Shown here: positions 17,415 through 26,646 of the stretch, in pieces
Numbering within the stretch: the stretch's first letter is position 1
Layout: each line of letters opens with the position of its first letter
DNA from: Priapulus caudatus
Lineage: Eukaryota; Priapulida; Priapulimorpha; Priapulimorphida; Priapulidae
Assembly (NCBI RefSeq): GCF_000485595.1
Contig: NW_014577083.1
Coordinates: 744,111-770,756 of the forward strand
Length of the DNA: 26,646 bases
Reading direction: 5' to 3'
Program-made: the position numbers and the translations under genes
The notes under the pieces: generated by a model
The model's input: the letters and a program-made list of their open reading frames with translations, nothing else
Told to the model about the DNA's origin: nothing
The model's database searches: none

Positions 17415-20400
17415 TCCACGCGTACAGGAATGACATGGTAAACACATACATAGGGCACACATATAGTGATGACAGGGTACACATATAGGGATGACATGAT
17501 ACACACATATACGGCGGACAGGGTGCACACATATAGGGATGACAGGGTGCACACATATAGTGATAACAGGGTACACACATATAGGGATGACAGGGTGCAC
17601 ACATATAGTGATAACAGGGTACACACATATAGGGATGACAGGGTGCACACATATAGTGATAACAGAGTACACACATATAGGGATGACAGGGTGCACACAT
17701 ATAGTGATAACAGAGTACACACATATAGGGATGACAGGGTGCACACATATAGGGATGACAAGTTACACATATATAGGGATGTACATCGTACACACGATAT
17801 AGGGATGACAGGGTACACATATAGGGGATGACACGGGTGCACACGAATATAGTGGATGACAGGGTGGCAGCATGATAGTGATACAGGGTGGGCACACATA
17901 ATAGGGATGACAAGGTAGCACATATATAGGGATGAACATGGTACACACATTATAGGGATGACAAGGGTAGCACACATATAGGGATGACAGGGTACACACA
18001 TATATGGTGATGTAATGGTACACGACATAATACGGCGGACCGGGTGCAAGCACATTATAGGGATGACAGGGTGGTCACACGATATAGTGATAACAGGGTG
18101 CAACACATAAGTAGGGATGACAAGGACACCCCAAAATTAAAATTGAAATAGGGATGAACATGGTACACACATCTAGGGATGACAGGTACAACATATAGGA
18201 TGACAGGGTAGCCACACATAATAGTGATGGACAGGTGCACACATATAGTGATTAACAGGCGTGCACACGATATATGGGAGTGACAAGGTACAGCATTATT
18301 AGGGATGACATGGTACACACATATAGGGATGACAGTTGGTAGCACACATTATACGGCGACAGGGTGCACAACATATAGGGATGAACAGGGTAGCACACAT
18401 AGTAGTGATAACAGGCGTGCACAATATAGGGATGATCATGGTGGCACTACATATATGATGAAGGGTACACACATCTAGAGATGACAGGGTACACAGTATA
18501 GGATGACAGGTGTAAGCACAGCATATAGGGATGACAGTGGTACACATATAGGATGAGCAGGGTACATCACATAATAGGGATAACAGGAGTAAGCAAAACA
18601 TATAGGATGACAGGGTAGCACTACATATAGGGATGACATGGTACACACATATAGGTGATACAGGGTGCCACATAAGGGATGACCCCACTGGTACATCACA
18701 TATAGGGATGACAGAGGTAGCACATATATGATAAGCAGGGTACACCAAGCATAGAGTGAAGTGACAGGGTTACATCACATATAGGGATGACAGGGTGCAC
18801 ACATATTAGGGAATGACAGGTAACAACATATAGTGATGACAGGGTACACACATATAGGATGACATGGTACACACATATAGGGATGACGAGGGTAACATAT
18901 ACGGAATAAAACCAGGTACACACATAGAGTGATGAACAGGGTACAACACAATATAGGGATCGACAGGGTACAGAACATACAATGAGTGATGACAGGGTAG
19001 CACACATATAGGGATGACAGGGTACACACATATAGTGATGACAGGCGTTCACGACATCATAGTGATGACAGGGTACACACATATAGTGTGAACAGGGTAC
19101 ACACATTATTAGGGATGAGCAGGGTAACACAATATATGGATGACAGTACACACATATAGGGATGGCAGGGGTACACACATATAGAGATGACAGGGTACAC
19201 ACATATAGGATACCACAGGGTGGCACACATATAGGGATGACAGGGTACACACATATAGATGACTAGGGTACACACATATAGGGATGACAGGCGTACACGA
19301 CATATAGGGATGACAGGGTAACACACATATAGGGATGACAGGGCTAACACACATATAGGGATGATAAGGTACACCATATATAGGATTGACATGGTACACA
19401 CCTATAGGGTGACAGGGTAGCACACATATAAGGGATGACAGGGTACACCATATAGGGATGACAGTTGTCACATAATAGAGATGACAGGGGTACACACATA
19501 TAGGTGATGACAGGGTACACACATATAAGGGACTTGACAGGTACACACCATATAATGATATCAGCGGTACACATATAGGGATTGACAGGTACATCACATA
19601 TAGTGACGACAGGGTGCACACGCTCATACGGGATGACAGGTGACACATATTAGTGAGACAGGGTACACATCATATAGTGATGATCAAGGTACACACCTAT
19701 AGTGTATGACAAGGTACACACATACTACGGGATGACCGGTTTCACATATAGGGATGACATGGGTACGCACACATATATTGGATGACAGGGTACACACATA
19801 TAGGGAATAGCAGAGTACACCATATAGGATGACAGGGTACACATATAGTGATCACAGGGTACACACATATAGGGATGACAGGGTACACACGATATAGGAT
19901 GACAGAGTACACCATATAAGGGATGACAGGGTACAGCATATATAGGGATGACAGAAGTAACACATATAAGGGACTGACAGGGTACAGCATATAGTGATCA
20001 ACAGGGTACAAGCACATATAGGGATGACAGGTTATCACACATATAGGGGTGACAGGGTGGCACACATATAGTGGATGACCAGTGTACACACATTATACGG
20101 AATAACAGGGTACACACATAGAGTGATGACAGGGTAACACATATTAGGGATGACAGGGTGCACCACATAATAGGAAGGACAGGGTACACAATATAGGGAT
20201 GGACAGGGTAACACACATATACGGGATGACATGGTGCACACATATTAGTGATGAGCAGGTACACATATATAGTGATAGAAGGGTGGCACACATATAGTTA
20301 ATGACAGGGTAGCACATATATAGTGAAGTGACAGGGTACACATATAAAGGCGATGACAGGGTAAGCACACATATAGGGATGACAGGGGTAGACACATTAT

Positions 20401-20745
20401 AGTGGTGACAGGGTGCATCACATATAAGTGATGACAGGGTACACAATATATAGTGATTTGACAGGTAAACTACATATATGGGATGACAGGGTCACACATA
20501 TAGGCGATGACGAGGGTGCACACATATAGGGATACAGGGTACACACATATATGGATCACAGGGTCACACATATAGTGATTGCACAGGGAGTATTAGCACA
20601 TATACGAGGTGACAGTTAACATATATAGGGATGACAGAGGTACACACATATAGCGGGTGACATAGGATAACACATAATTGATGAAGGGTACACAAATATA
20701 GGAATGATAAGGTACAGCCAATATAGGATGGAGACAGGGTAACAT
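17415..20745. repeat. 24-bp-unit satellite/minisatellite, about 3.3 kb
   Basis: The unit reads GGGATGACAGGGT followed by (G/A)CACACATATA, 24 bp long. Four perfect 48-bp dimers (GGGATGAC unit plus GTGATAAC unit) occupy 17536-17727. From about 17820 onward almost every unit carries small insertions or deletions, yet the word order is kept. A variant unit starting ACGGCGG recurs at 17511, 18032 and 18353, each followed by the GGGATGAC and GTGATAAC units, which suggests a higher-order repeat. Because 24 is a multiple of three, frames of 80-240 codons are open on both strands (for example CTLSSLYV and DRVHTYRD repeats). None is a gene. Confidence 0.96.
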
Positions 20746-20749
20746 GTTA

Positions 20750-20880
20750 CAGGGCCTGATGTGATACCGTACTCAGGGCCTCATTATTACATACATAGCA
20801 GGGTTGACAGCAATAGAGCGTGTACATGGCCGCAGGGGCTATTAGACGTATGTACACGTTCACGCGAACAACCAGCCCCG
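20750..20880. other. Right flank of the satellite with diverged unit-like words
   Basis: CCTGATGTGATA at 20755-20766 also occurs just left of the array at 17246-17257. GGGTTGACAGCAATAGAGCG (near 20802) and GGGGTGACAGCAATACGCG (near 21117) look like diverged satellite units, so the family extends past the array. Confidence 0.45.
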
Positions 20881-21100
20881 CCACACCACGACACACCACA
20901 CACCAATCACACACACACCCACACACCACACACACAACACACACACATCAGCCACACAACACACACAGCTCACACCAGGCACACAACACACACCCAAAAC
21001 ACACACACACCAGTACACACACACCATGCGCACACACAACAACAGAACACAACGCACGGCCCGCACGCATGCACGCCACACACACATCACCACAGCTGGC
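20880..21100. repeat. Imperfect (CA)n array
   Basis: CACACA steps broken every few units by single extra bases (CACCA, CAACA). Frames here are repeat artefacts. Confidence 0.92.
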
Positions 21101-21431
21101 AAGCTATACGTGTATGGGGGTGACAGCAATACGCGTGTAATGGAGCGGCAGGGTATACAGGGATGGCATGAAGCGCGTGTATAAGTGGCTGAAGGATACA
21201 AACGTACAGGAATGACTGATCCACACCGCTTACAAGGCTCGCACGGGCCTGACATGAAGCATCTTACCGTGGCGTATACCAATCACTAAGTGAAGTAAAT
21301 CTAGCTAGATAGTGTTCGCAGGGCCTTGATCGACACCCTCTGTACGCTGCGGGAGTGGAGCTCTGACTGTCAATCACACATAAATATGCCCAAGGCGTGC
21401 ACGCCTAAAGGGAAGCCTAAAGCGAAAGAGA

Positions 21432-21551
21432 TGTAGAGAGAGAAAGAAAGATATATATATATATAGAGAGAGAGAGAAGAGAGAGAGAGAAAGAAGAGAA
21501 GAGAGAAAGAAGAGAGAGAGAGAGAGAAAGAAAGAGAGAGAAAGGAAAGAG
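21432..21551. repeat. (GA)n microsatellite
   Basis: GA and AGAA steps with a short TATATA insert near 21450-21464. Confidence 0.95.
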
Positions 21552-21650
21552 CTAGATAGATATAGATAGATAGATAGATAGATACGATCGATAGATAGAT
21601 AGATAGATAGATAGATAGTATAGATAGAATAGAATAAGATAGATGATAGA

Positions 21651-21694
<44 letters not shown>

Positions 21695-21785
21695 GATAGA
21701 TAGAATAGATAGATATGAATAGATAGATAGATAGATAGTATTAGATAGATAGATAGAAAAGTAGATGATATGATAGTATAGATAA
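21552..21785. repeat. (GATA)n microsatellite
   Basis: GATA units with scattered single-base insertions (GATAGTATA, GAATAGAATAAG). It gives a YLSIYLSI frame on the minus strand, not a gene. Confidence 0.96.
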
Positions 21786-22300
21786 ACGTGATTCTGATGC
21801 GTGAATGTCATCATCCGTGCAGAGAATACCTGTTACATACCATGCTGTCACCGCCCAGGCCGAGGCACTCGTCAAACATACATAGCTGCAGCACCCACGC
21901 GAAGGCACAGCGCTACGTAGCCGGTGCCTGTGCAGTGGACAGAGGCAGTGCAATGCTGAAGTCATCACATATTCGAACAGAAGGCGCAGCAATATTGTTA
22001 CACCGCAAGAATTCAGCAGCTGCCGCTGCTCTACATGCTAGCTGAAATTCGCTACACACAGGCTGCGTTATGCGTTGTGAAATTTTAAATAACTTACCAG
22101 GTATGTCGATGTCCGTGCGCGCAATTTTAATCCGAAACGTCGACGTCCACATAACACTGTCGCACAAGAACACAGATGCTTAACACTATCATTCCACGCG
22201 TTGCTGGCATCAACGCGCTTTCACAGCAATACACAAACGCATACATTTCAGCGGCGTTCATCCTGCCACACATGCAAGCTGGCTGGTTATCCATGCGCTG
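21786..22300. other. Complex unique sequence
   Basis: Moderately CpG-rich, no repeat recognised. Overlapping 65- to 86-codon frames on both strands carry no known motif. Confidence 0.3.
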
Positions 22301-22625
22301 ACTCACACACGTACACACACACATATATTATGTGTCTCTCTCTGTCGGTCGGTACCGAGAGTGGCACACGTATTTATTCCGGCGTCCTCAACGACATACG
22401 TAATTGAGCATGGCAGCATACGATATGGACACACATCAGCACGCCACGCTTGTGCGATAGCGATGTCACGACCACGCTTGCACACACACACACACACACC
22501 GCACACAGACGACCGCACACACACACACACACACAAGCACAGCACACACCACTACACACACACACGCACACGCTCACACACCACACACACTAAGCACATA
22601 CACGCGCACGGCACACACACGTTAC
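22300..22625. repeat. Imperfect (CA)n arrays with a unique insert
   Basis: A short CA run at about 22306-22324, a unique stretch with a few CT steps, then broken CA runs from about 22480 to 22625 with frequent single-base interruptions. Confidence 0.88.
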
Positions 22626-22799
22626 AGCTACGCACGGCAAACGTACGCACCGGCTCGACGCAACAAATGCGCCGCGCTCACAGCGAGCCGATGCATATGG
22701 ACGTCCGTTCCGAGACCGGTACCCGAGCCTCACCTGGAAAGCAGAGTGGGCCTTTTTATTGTCAGCAGGGACCGAAGGCTGAATGCATAATAATTGTTT

Positions 22800-24050
22800 A
22801 ATTCAATTGTTTCCAAACACAGATGTGCTCTTTGAAAGAAGGAAACGCGCTCCTTTGTTGTAGCCAGATGCAACAATAAAAACTGTCCTATGGGACGCGT
22901 AAAGCAAGCGCAGTTTCAAATGTTTAAGACGAGCACAAAGGCTTGATTTTGAAGGAACCCATTTTGTAAGCCTGCTGCTCAACACGGCAACGAAGCGGTT
23001 TTATGGCGGTCTTTTCAATCCTCCTCATCGCTAGTCCATTAGATGCCAATGGCCTTTAGAATTGCACAGGCGCAGAGAGAACGCATCCGAAGAGACTCGC
23101 GCGAGCAGCGACTGTGTGTGTGCTTCTTTTCAAGCGGTTGCACTGACGGCTGCAATTCGTCGGACGGCGCCAATTTATATGGCCATCCTGCCGCAATTCA
23201 TCGAAACGCGCCGAGTTAAGCCACTCTGATAGCCCCGCGCCATTTCAACCATTGAATGTTGATGACCAGAACACATATATTTTGCAAAGAACGGTTATGA
23301 TTTCATGCTTTATTTTCATTTGTTCCTACTTGTCGCCCGCGAGAGCTGATAGTTAGGCCCGTATTCATGCAGGATCTGATACGAAGCGAAAGTAATATAT
23401 TGTGGCGATGCCTTGATCGCTTAATCAGATGGACTCGATACCGACTCCTATAAACAGAGTGAAATACTTTTAAATAGCCTTTATAGAGAAATTTTCTGGC
23501 CGAACTTACAATGCACTGTTGATATGTTCTTAGAGCGGAGAGAGCCAATAGTCGGGCTGTAATGAAGACTCGGCGGCCGGTAAAATAACCGACGTGTGTC
23601 AGCAGAGTGTAGTGCATCGACTTAAAGGCTCTCTTTTGAACTCGACAGGAACTTCATTAAGGAGACTTTGTTTGTGGGACGCCATAACGCACAACCTAGC
23701 GCCCTGGCACTAGCTATTTACATAACTATACCCCCGCGCAGTCTCCCGCAATCCTCTTCTCCAAATCTGAAAGCCAGCGAAAACAGAGCGAGAAGAAAGG
23801 GCTGCACGTCGCGGTCGCCTTGAATGCTACGTCGCTTCAAAGACTCGTGCGCTTTTTCAGCTGTTTTTTCTTGAATGCCAAATTCGGTCAAGCCTGATCT
23901 GCGCTTTGAAAATTGCATACGAATCCAATCAATAGCGGCTGGCGGTCTTTACAAACACCAGAGAGCATCAAGTGAAAAGTTCTCTTGTTCACCTTAAATA
24001 TCCTAAGAGTAGCCCGCCCGACCTGGCCAGCGAATCCTACAAGGTCACAA
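22800..24050. other. Microsatellite-free complex block (candidate conserved non-coding or genic DNA)
   Basis: About 1.25 kb without simple repeats, lying between two CA arrays. It has SOX/TCF-like words (CCTTTGTTG near 22851, ACAAAGG near 22935), a Cdx/Hox-like TTTTATGG near 22999, and a CCGGT..AACCG inverted pair near 23578-23590. It also contains the minus-strand frame with the QQCIVSSA peptide. Its texture differs from everything around it, so it is the best place in the window to look for conserved regulatory or exonic sequence. Confidence 0.3.
23303..23617 (-). CDS. Possible coding fragment with ARL..RTxQQCIVSSA motif
   Basis: A 104-codon frame starting at the ATG complementary to 23615-23617. 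Residues 21-23 are ARL and residues 31-40 are RTYQQCIVSS, then A (motif span 23498-23557). It matches the peptide in the plus-strand frame at 15345-15662 with mostly synonymous codon differences and a 3-residue length difference between ARL and RT. Downstream, KFLYKG may align with YLPKN. The remainder is basic (many Arg/Lys/His) with no recognised domain. It may be a fragment of an unknown conserved peptide or a mobile-element remnant. Confidence 0.3.
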   Translation of the reverse strand: MHYTLLTHVGYFTGRRVFITARLLALSALRTYQQCIVSSARKFLYKGYLKVFHSVYRSRYRVHLIKRSRHRHNILLSLRIRSCMNTGLTISSRGRQVGTNENKA

Positions 24051-24117
24051 TGCTTGCCAACGGCCAAGCGTGCTCATTGAGAAAGCTGCATGTACCCATA
24101 GACCCATAGACCCATAA

Positions 24118-24127
24118 CACACAGACA

Positions 24128-24168
<41 letters not shown>

Positions 24169-24400
24169 ACACACACGCACACACACACACCGCGGCGCGA
24201 GCCGCGCCGCACCACACACTCCACACACACACACAATGCGATCACGACACACCACACCACATAACACACACCACACACATCACACACACACACACATTCA
24301 CAGGCACACGACATACCACACACACACACACGCACACACACACACACAACACACACACAACACACACCACGCACCACGCACAGACAGCAACACGTACACG
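24118..24400. repeat. Imperfect (CA)n array
   Basis: CA runs interrupted by CACCACA and similar steps. It continues as CA-rich, CG-containing sequence to about 24550. Long Cys/Val-rich minus-strand frames across it are artefacts. Confidence 0.93.
24192..24210. other. GC-only hairpin inside the CA array
   Basis: GCGGCGCG (24192-24199) and CGCGCCGC (24203-24210) form a perfect 8-bp stem with a 3-nt AGC loop. It is embedded in otherwise pure CA repeat. Confidence 0.75.
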
Positions 24401-24559
24401 CACAGCGGATCCAACACGCACAGCACATTGGATGCCAGCAGGGGCTGGCAACGCACACGCAACACGGCACGGCACGCGGGCAACGCACACGTACGCACGC
24501 CACTCCAACTGCACGCACGGATGACACGTACCACGCAACACACAACACACAGACAGCTC

Positions 24560-25380
24560 CGTATCTCCTTTCATCAGCAATGCACCATGCAGCAGCTAGA
24601 ACTGAGAGATCTCGAGGCCAGCGCATTCGCGAATAATGGCACCTGCTCGCACACTATGTGGTTTAAACGGTATAGCCGCGGGCTTAATTAACGTTATTAA
24701 GCGACCTGTCATCGTTTAAAATTAGATGCATTATTGCGGTATCGTGAATGAAGACGGCCGCAGCAGAGCAGCGTGTGCTGCAACGAAGCGTAGACGCAAC
24801 GAGTGGCATTTTATAGGCTGCGAATCTGGTGTGTGGATTTTGAAATTGCGATGTAGCACCCGTGGCCTCGAGTTTAACAGTTAGGTGAGAGATCTAGATA
24901 GAAGTGCGCTGTTAAATAGGCAGGCCTGGCGTTAGTATCGGCTGTAATCATCGTAGATGAGTCTACTACCGAACGACGATATCGAACTGTAACGTCGCAT
25001 AGCGCATTCGAACGAACTTAAGCATGCACGCGTTTTTTAAGACTGGCTCTAACTTATCTAGTCTATGACGTATATGTCTATAATAGATTACAAAATATAA
25101 GCTAAGAGGGTTTGGTTTCTAGTTTTCTAAAGACAAAGAACGTTGGCGCGTTATTATAAATCGACGAGTTTAAGTTTTCGGATAATAGACAATAGGGGCA
25201 TTAGTGGTTAAACCATAAAAACCAACTATATCGTTAACGTTATTAATACTCTTTATTACAGCCCCCGTTACATTCTAAATACGAAAAACTTCTTCCCTAC
25301 TGATGTTCTAGTAATTGTACGTATGCTATGCGTATTCCGTAAGGAAAGTATTTCTGCCTCAATTCAAAATTAATCGAAGT
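24560..25380. other. Unique sequence, no gene seen
   Basis: Complex, becoming AT-rich to the right. TTAACGTTATTAA occurs twice (near 24689 and 25232). No gene or element recognised. Confidence 0.3.
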
Positions 25381-25401
25381 ATATATAATATATATATATA
25401 C
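25380..25401. repeat. Short (TA)n run
   Basis: TATATATAATATATATATATA, a brief AT microsatellite. Confidence 0.85.
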
Positions 25402-26315
25402 ACAGTGCATAAGTATACTGTAAATGCAGCGCTTGTTATTTTCAGCGAGTTGTCTGTATAGCTAATGTTCTAGACACATTTTTCGATATTTCAACGCACA
25501 TAAAGTCAGCTATATGTGTCGATGCTGTTTTGTCATTAACAACAATTTGTCATAGTCATTAATTAAACATGATATCTTAAAACTAGGTTATAGATCTGCT
25601 CATCAATTCACATGCACGGCAGATAGCAATTCTATAGGTTGTTCAACACCGAGCGCGCGTTCTGACATTTAAGCAATGCTTTGTATGATTTAATATGCGC
25701 TTTTCTCTCTCATCGTTCAATTGTTCTAGACACATAACTTTACGCGTTTATGCACTGCAGACGACGGGCAGGGTCTGTGTCCACACACATATTTACATAT
25801 ATCAAATTTATTATTTTATCCTTATATTTATCAAATAAGCAATCATCCTTTATTTATACTTCAATTTATCTATCCTTTATAATTGTACCCCGCACTCGAT
25901 CCTACTGTCCTTCCTCTTTTCCTTGACTACTCACTCTTCTCCAGTTAGGCGCAAAGCAATGCAGTGCGATATACCAGTTATCCGATTGACGCATGGTTAT
26001 ACAGTCCCCGCATGCCGCCATCCACTGATCAGCCGCCTCGTTAAGTTCACGTCGCAGCGGATCACATACGGTCTGTCATGGCAGTACGCGAGGTGTTGAA
26101 CATTCACATTCACTGACGACTTAGCATTAATGTCCTGTTCCTTTATCCTTGACTACTCAGCTCTTTCACTCCTTATACTCACTTATAGTCAGAAAATGTT
26201 ATCCGAATATGTTCGCTGTGTGAGCGGGCCTCACAAACACGCACGTAGACCTCACGAGCTTTACGTTAATGACATCGCAGACAGTCATAGCTTCCAGGTG
26301 TGCCACCCTATAGTC
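25402..26315. other. AT-rich unique sequence with short direct repeats
   Basis: TGTTCTAGACACAT occurs at 25466-25479 and 25722-25735. CCTTGACTACTCA occurs near 25921 and 26149 inside two pyrimidine-rich words. No long terminal repeat structure or gene is supported. Confidence 0.3.
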
Positions 26316-26321
26316 GCCTCG

Positions 26322-26521
26322 ACTCTCTCTCTCTCTCTCTCGGTCGGTTCTCCTCTTCTGCTCTCCCTGTTCTTTTCTATCTCTCTCTCTCTCTACTCTC
26401 TCTTTCTCTTTCAGCACTCATCTCTCTATCTCTATCTCTTTTTCGTTGACTCTCTCTCGTCTCTCTCTCTCTCTCTTCTTTTTCTTTCTCTCACTCCTTC
26501 TTCTCTTTCTCTCCCATCTCA

Positions 26522-26552
<31 letters not shown>

Positions 26553-26592
26553 TTCCTTTCTCTCTCTCATCTCTCTCTCATTCTCTCTATTT
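26322..26592. repeat. (CT)n compound microsatellite
   Basis: CT runs with TTT, TAT and TCAT interruptions. The Arg/Glu-rich minus-strand frames are repeat artefacts. Confidence 0.95.
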
Positions 26593-26646
26593 CGGTCCTT
26601 ATCACCATACAAAGGGACGTAGGCTATCAAAGAGCTGCGGTTAGCA

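Noticed and set aside
17326-20446. Long open frames (up to about 240 codons) with CTLSSLYV, MCAPCHPY or DRVHTYRD repeats
   Set aside because: They come from the 24-bp satellite, whose period is a multiple of three, so several frames stay open on both strands at once. There is no start context, domain or splice evidence.
24607-24694. Cluster of restriction-type palindromes (AGATCT, CTCGAG, TCGCGA, GTTTAAAC, CCGCGG, TTAATTAA) like a cloning-vector polylinker
   Set aside because: No vector backbone or promoter sequence adjoins it, and spacing is irregular. TTAATTAA also occurs elsewhere in the window, so coincidence is more likely. A vector-contamination screen would settle it.
25466-25735. Possible short LTR pair from the repeated TGTTCTAGACACAT
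   Set aside because: Only 14 bp match, with no TG..CA ends, primer-binding site or polypurine tract.
1-26646. CRISPR array or prokaryotic defence or metabolic operon
   Set aside because: No regularly spaced identical repeats with unique spacers, no ribosome-binding sites and no dense gene layout. The repeats are animal-type mini- and microsatellites.

Overview
This window looks like non-genic or intronic/intergenic DNA from an animal genome. I could not defend any complete protein-coding gene, any standard RNA gene or any bacterial-type operon. The organism is most likely a marine invertebrate. The reasons are the eukaryote-style microsatellite load (GT/CA, TGCG, GATA, GGAT, GA, AT, AAT), the short palindromic or terminal-inverted-repeat DNA elements, tRNA-like SINE fragments, and a roughly 530 bp repeat at 10.1-10.6 kb whose ends and core I recall as widespread in marine invertebrates. 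The phylum cannot be fixed from this sequence alone.

Layout. 1-340: a GA tract, then a CpG-rich block with CACGTG, CTCGCGAG, inverted-CCAAT and CRE-like motifs. 374-640: GGAT/GATA tetranucleotides. 725-966: a GC-rich block with several nested inverted repeats, possibly a structured element. 1255-1814: a TGCG/TG array. 2.0-2.45 kb: CTCF-like motifs and a 12-bp minisatellite. 2.7-6.1 kb: degenerate minisatellites, pyrimidine tracts, more TG arrays, and a perfect 46-bp palindrome (3838-3883). 6.2-7.0 kb: an 18-bp perfect hairpin, an 81-bp tandem duplication with a full CRE in each copy, and a second member of the palindrome family with a 3-bp target-site duplication. 8.4 kb: a tRNA-like SINE fragment. 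8.85-9.35 kb: a pyrimidine-rich stretch. 10.09-10.64 kb: the marine-type repeat. 12.4-12.94 kb: a tRNA-like fragment and a 12-bp minisatellite. 13.07-14.85 kb: a cluster of inverted-repeat elements, including a 744-bp hAT-like non-autonomous element. 14.95-15.15 kb: a 66-bp tandem repeat. 15.15-16.35 kb: a CpG-rich region with a good TATA box. 17.42-20.75 kb: a 24-bp-unit satellite. 20.88-22.63 kb: CA, GA and GATA arrays. 22.8-24.05 kb: a microsatellite-free, complex block. 24.1-24.55 kb: a CA array. 24.6-26.3 kb: AT-rich unique sequence. 26.3-26.6 kb: a CT array.

Nearly all long open frames are products of repeats whose period is a multiple of three, or of stop-free dinucleotide repeats. The main exception is a pair of short frames 8 kb apart on opposite strands (15345-15662 and 23303-23617). 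They share the peptide QQCIVSSA, preceded by RT and ARL, and almost all nucleotide differences within it are synonymous. The most interesting observations are that pair, the tiny perfect-palindrome element family, and the abrupt change in the 24-bp satellite from clean copies to indel-riddled copies, which may mark unpolished assembly.
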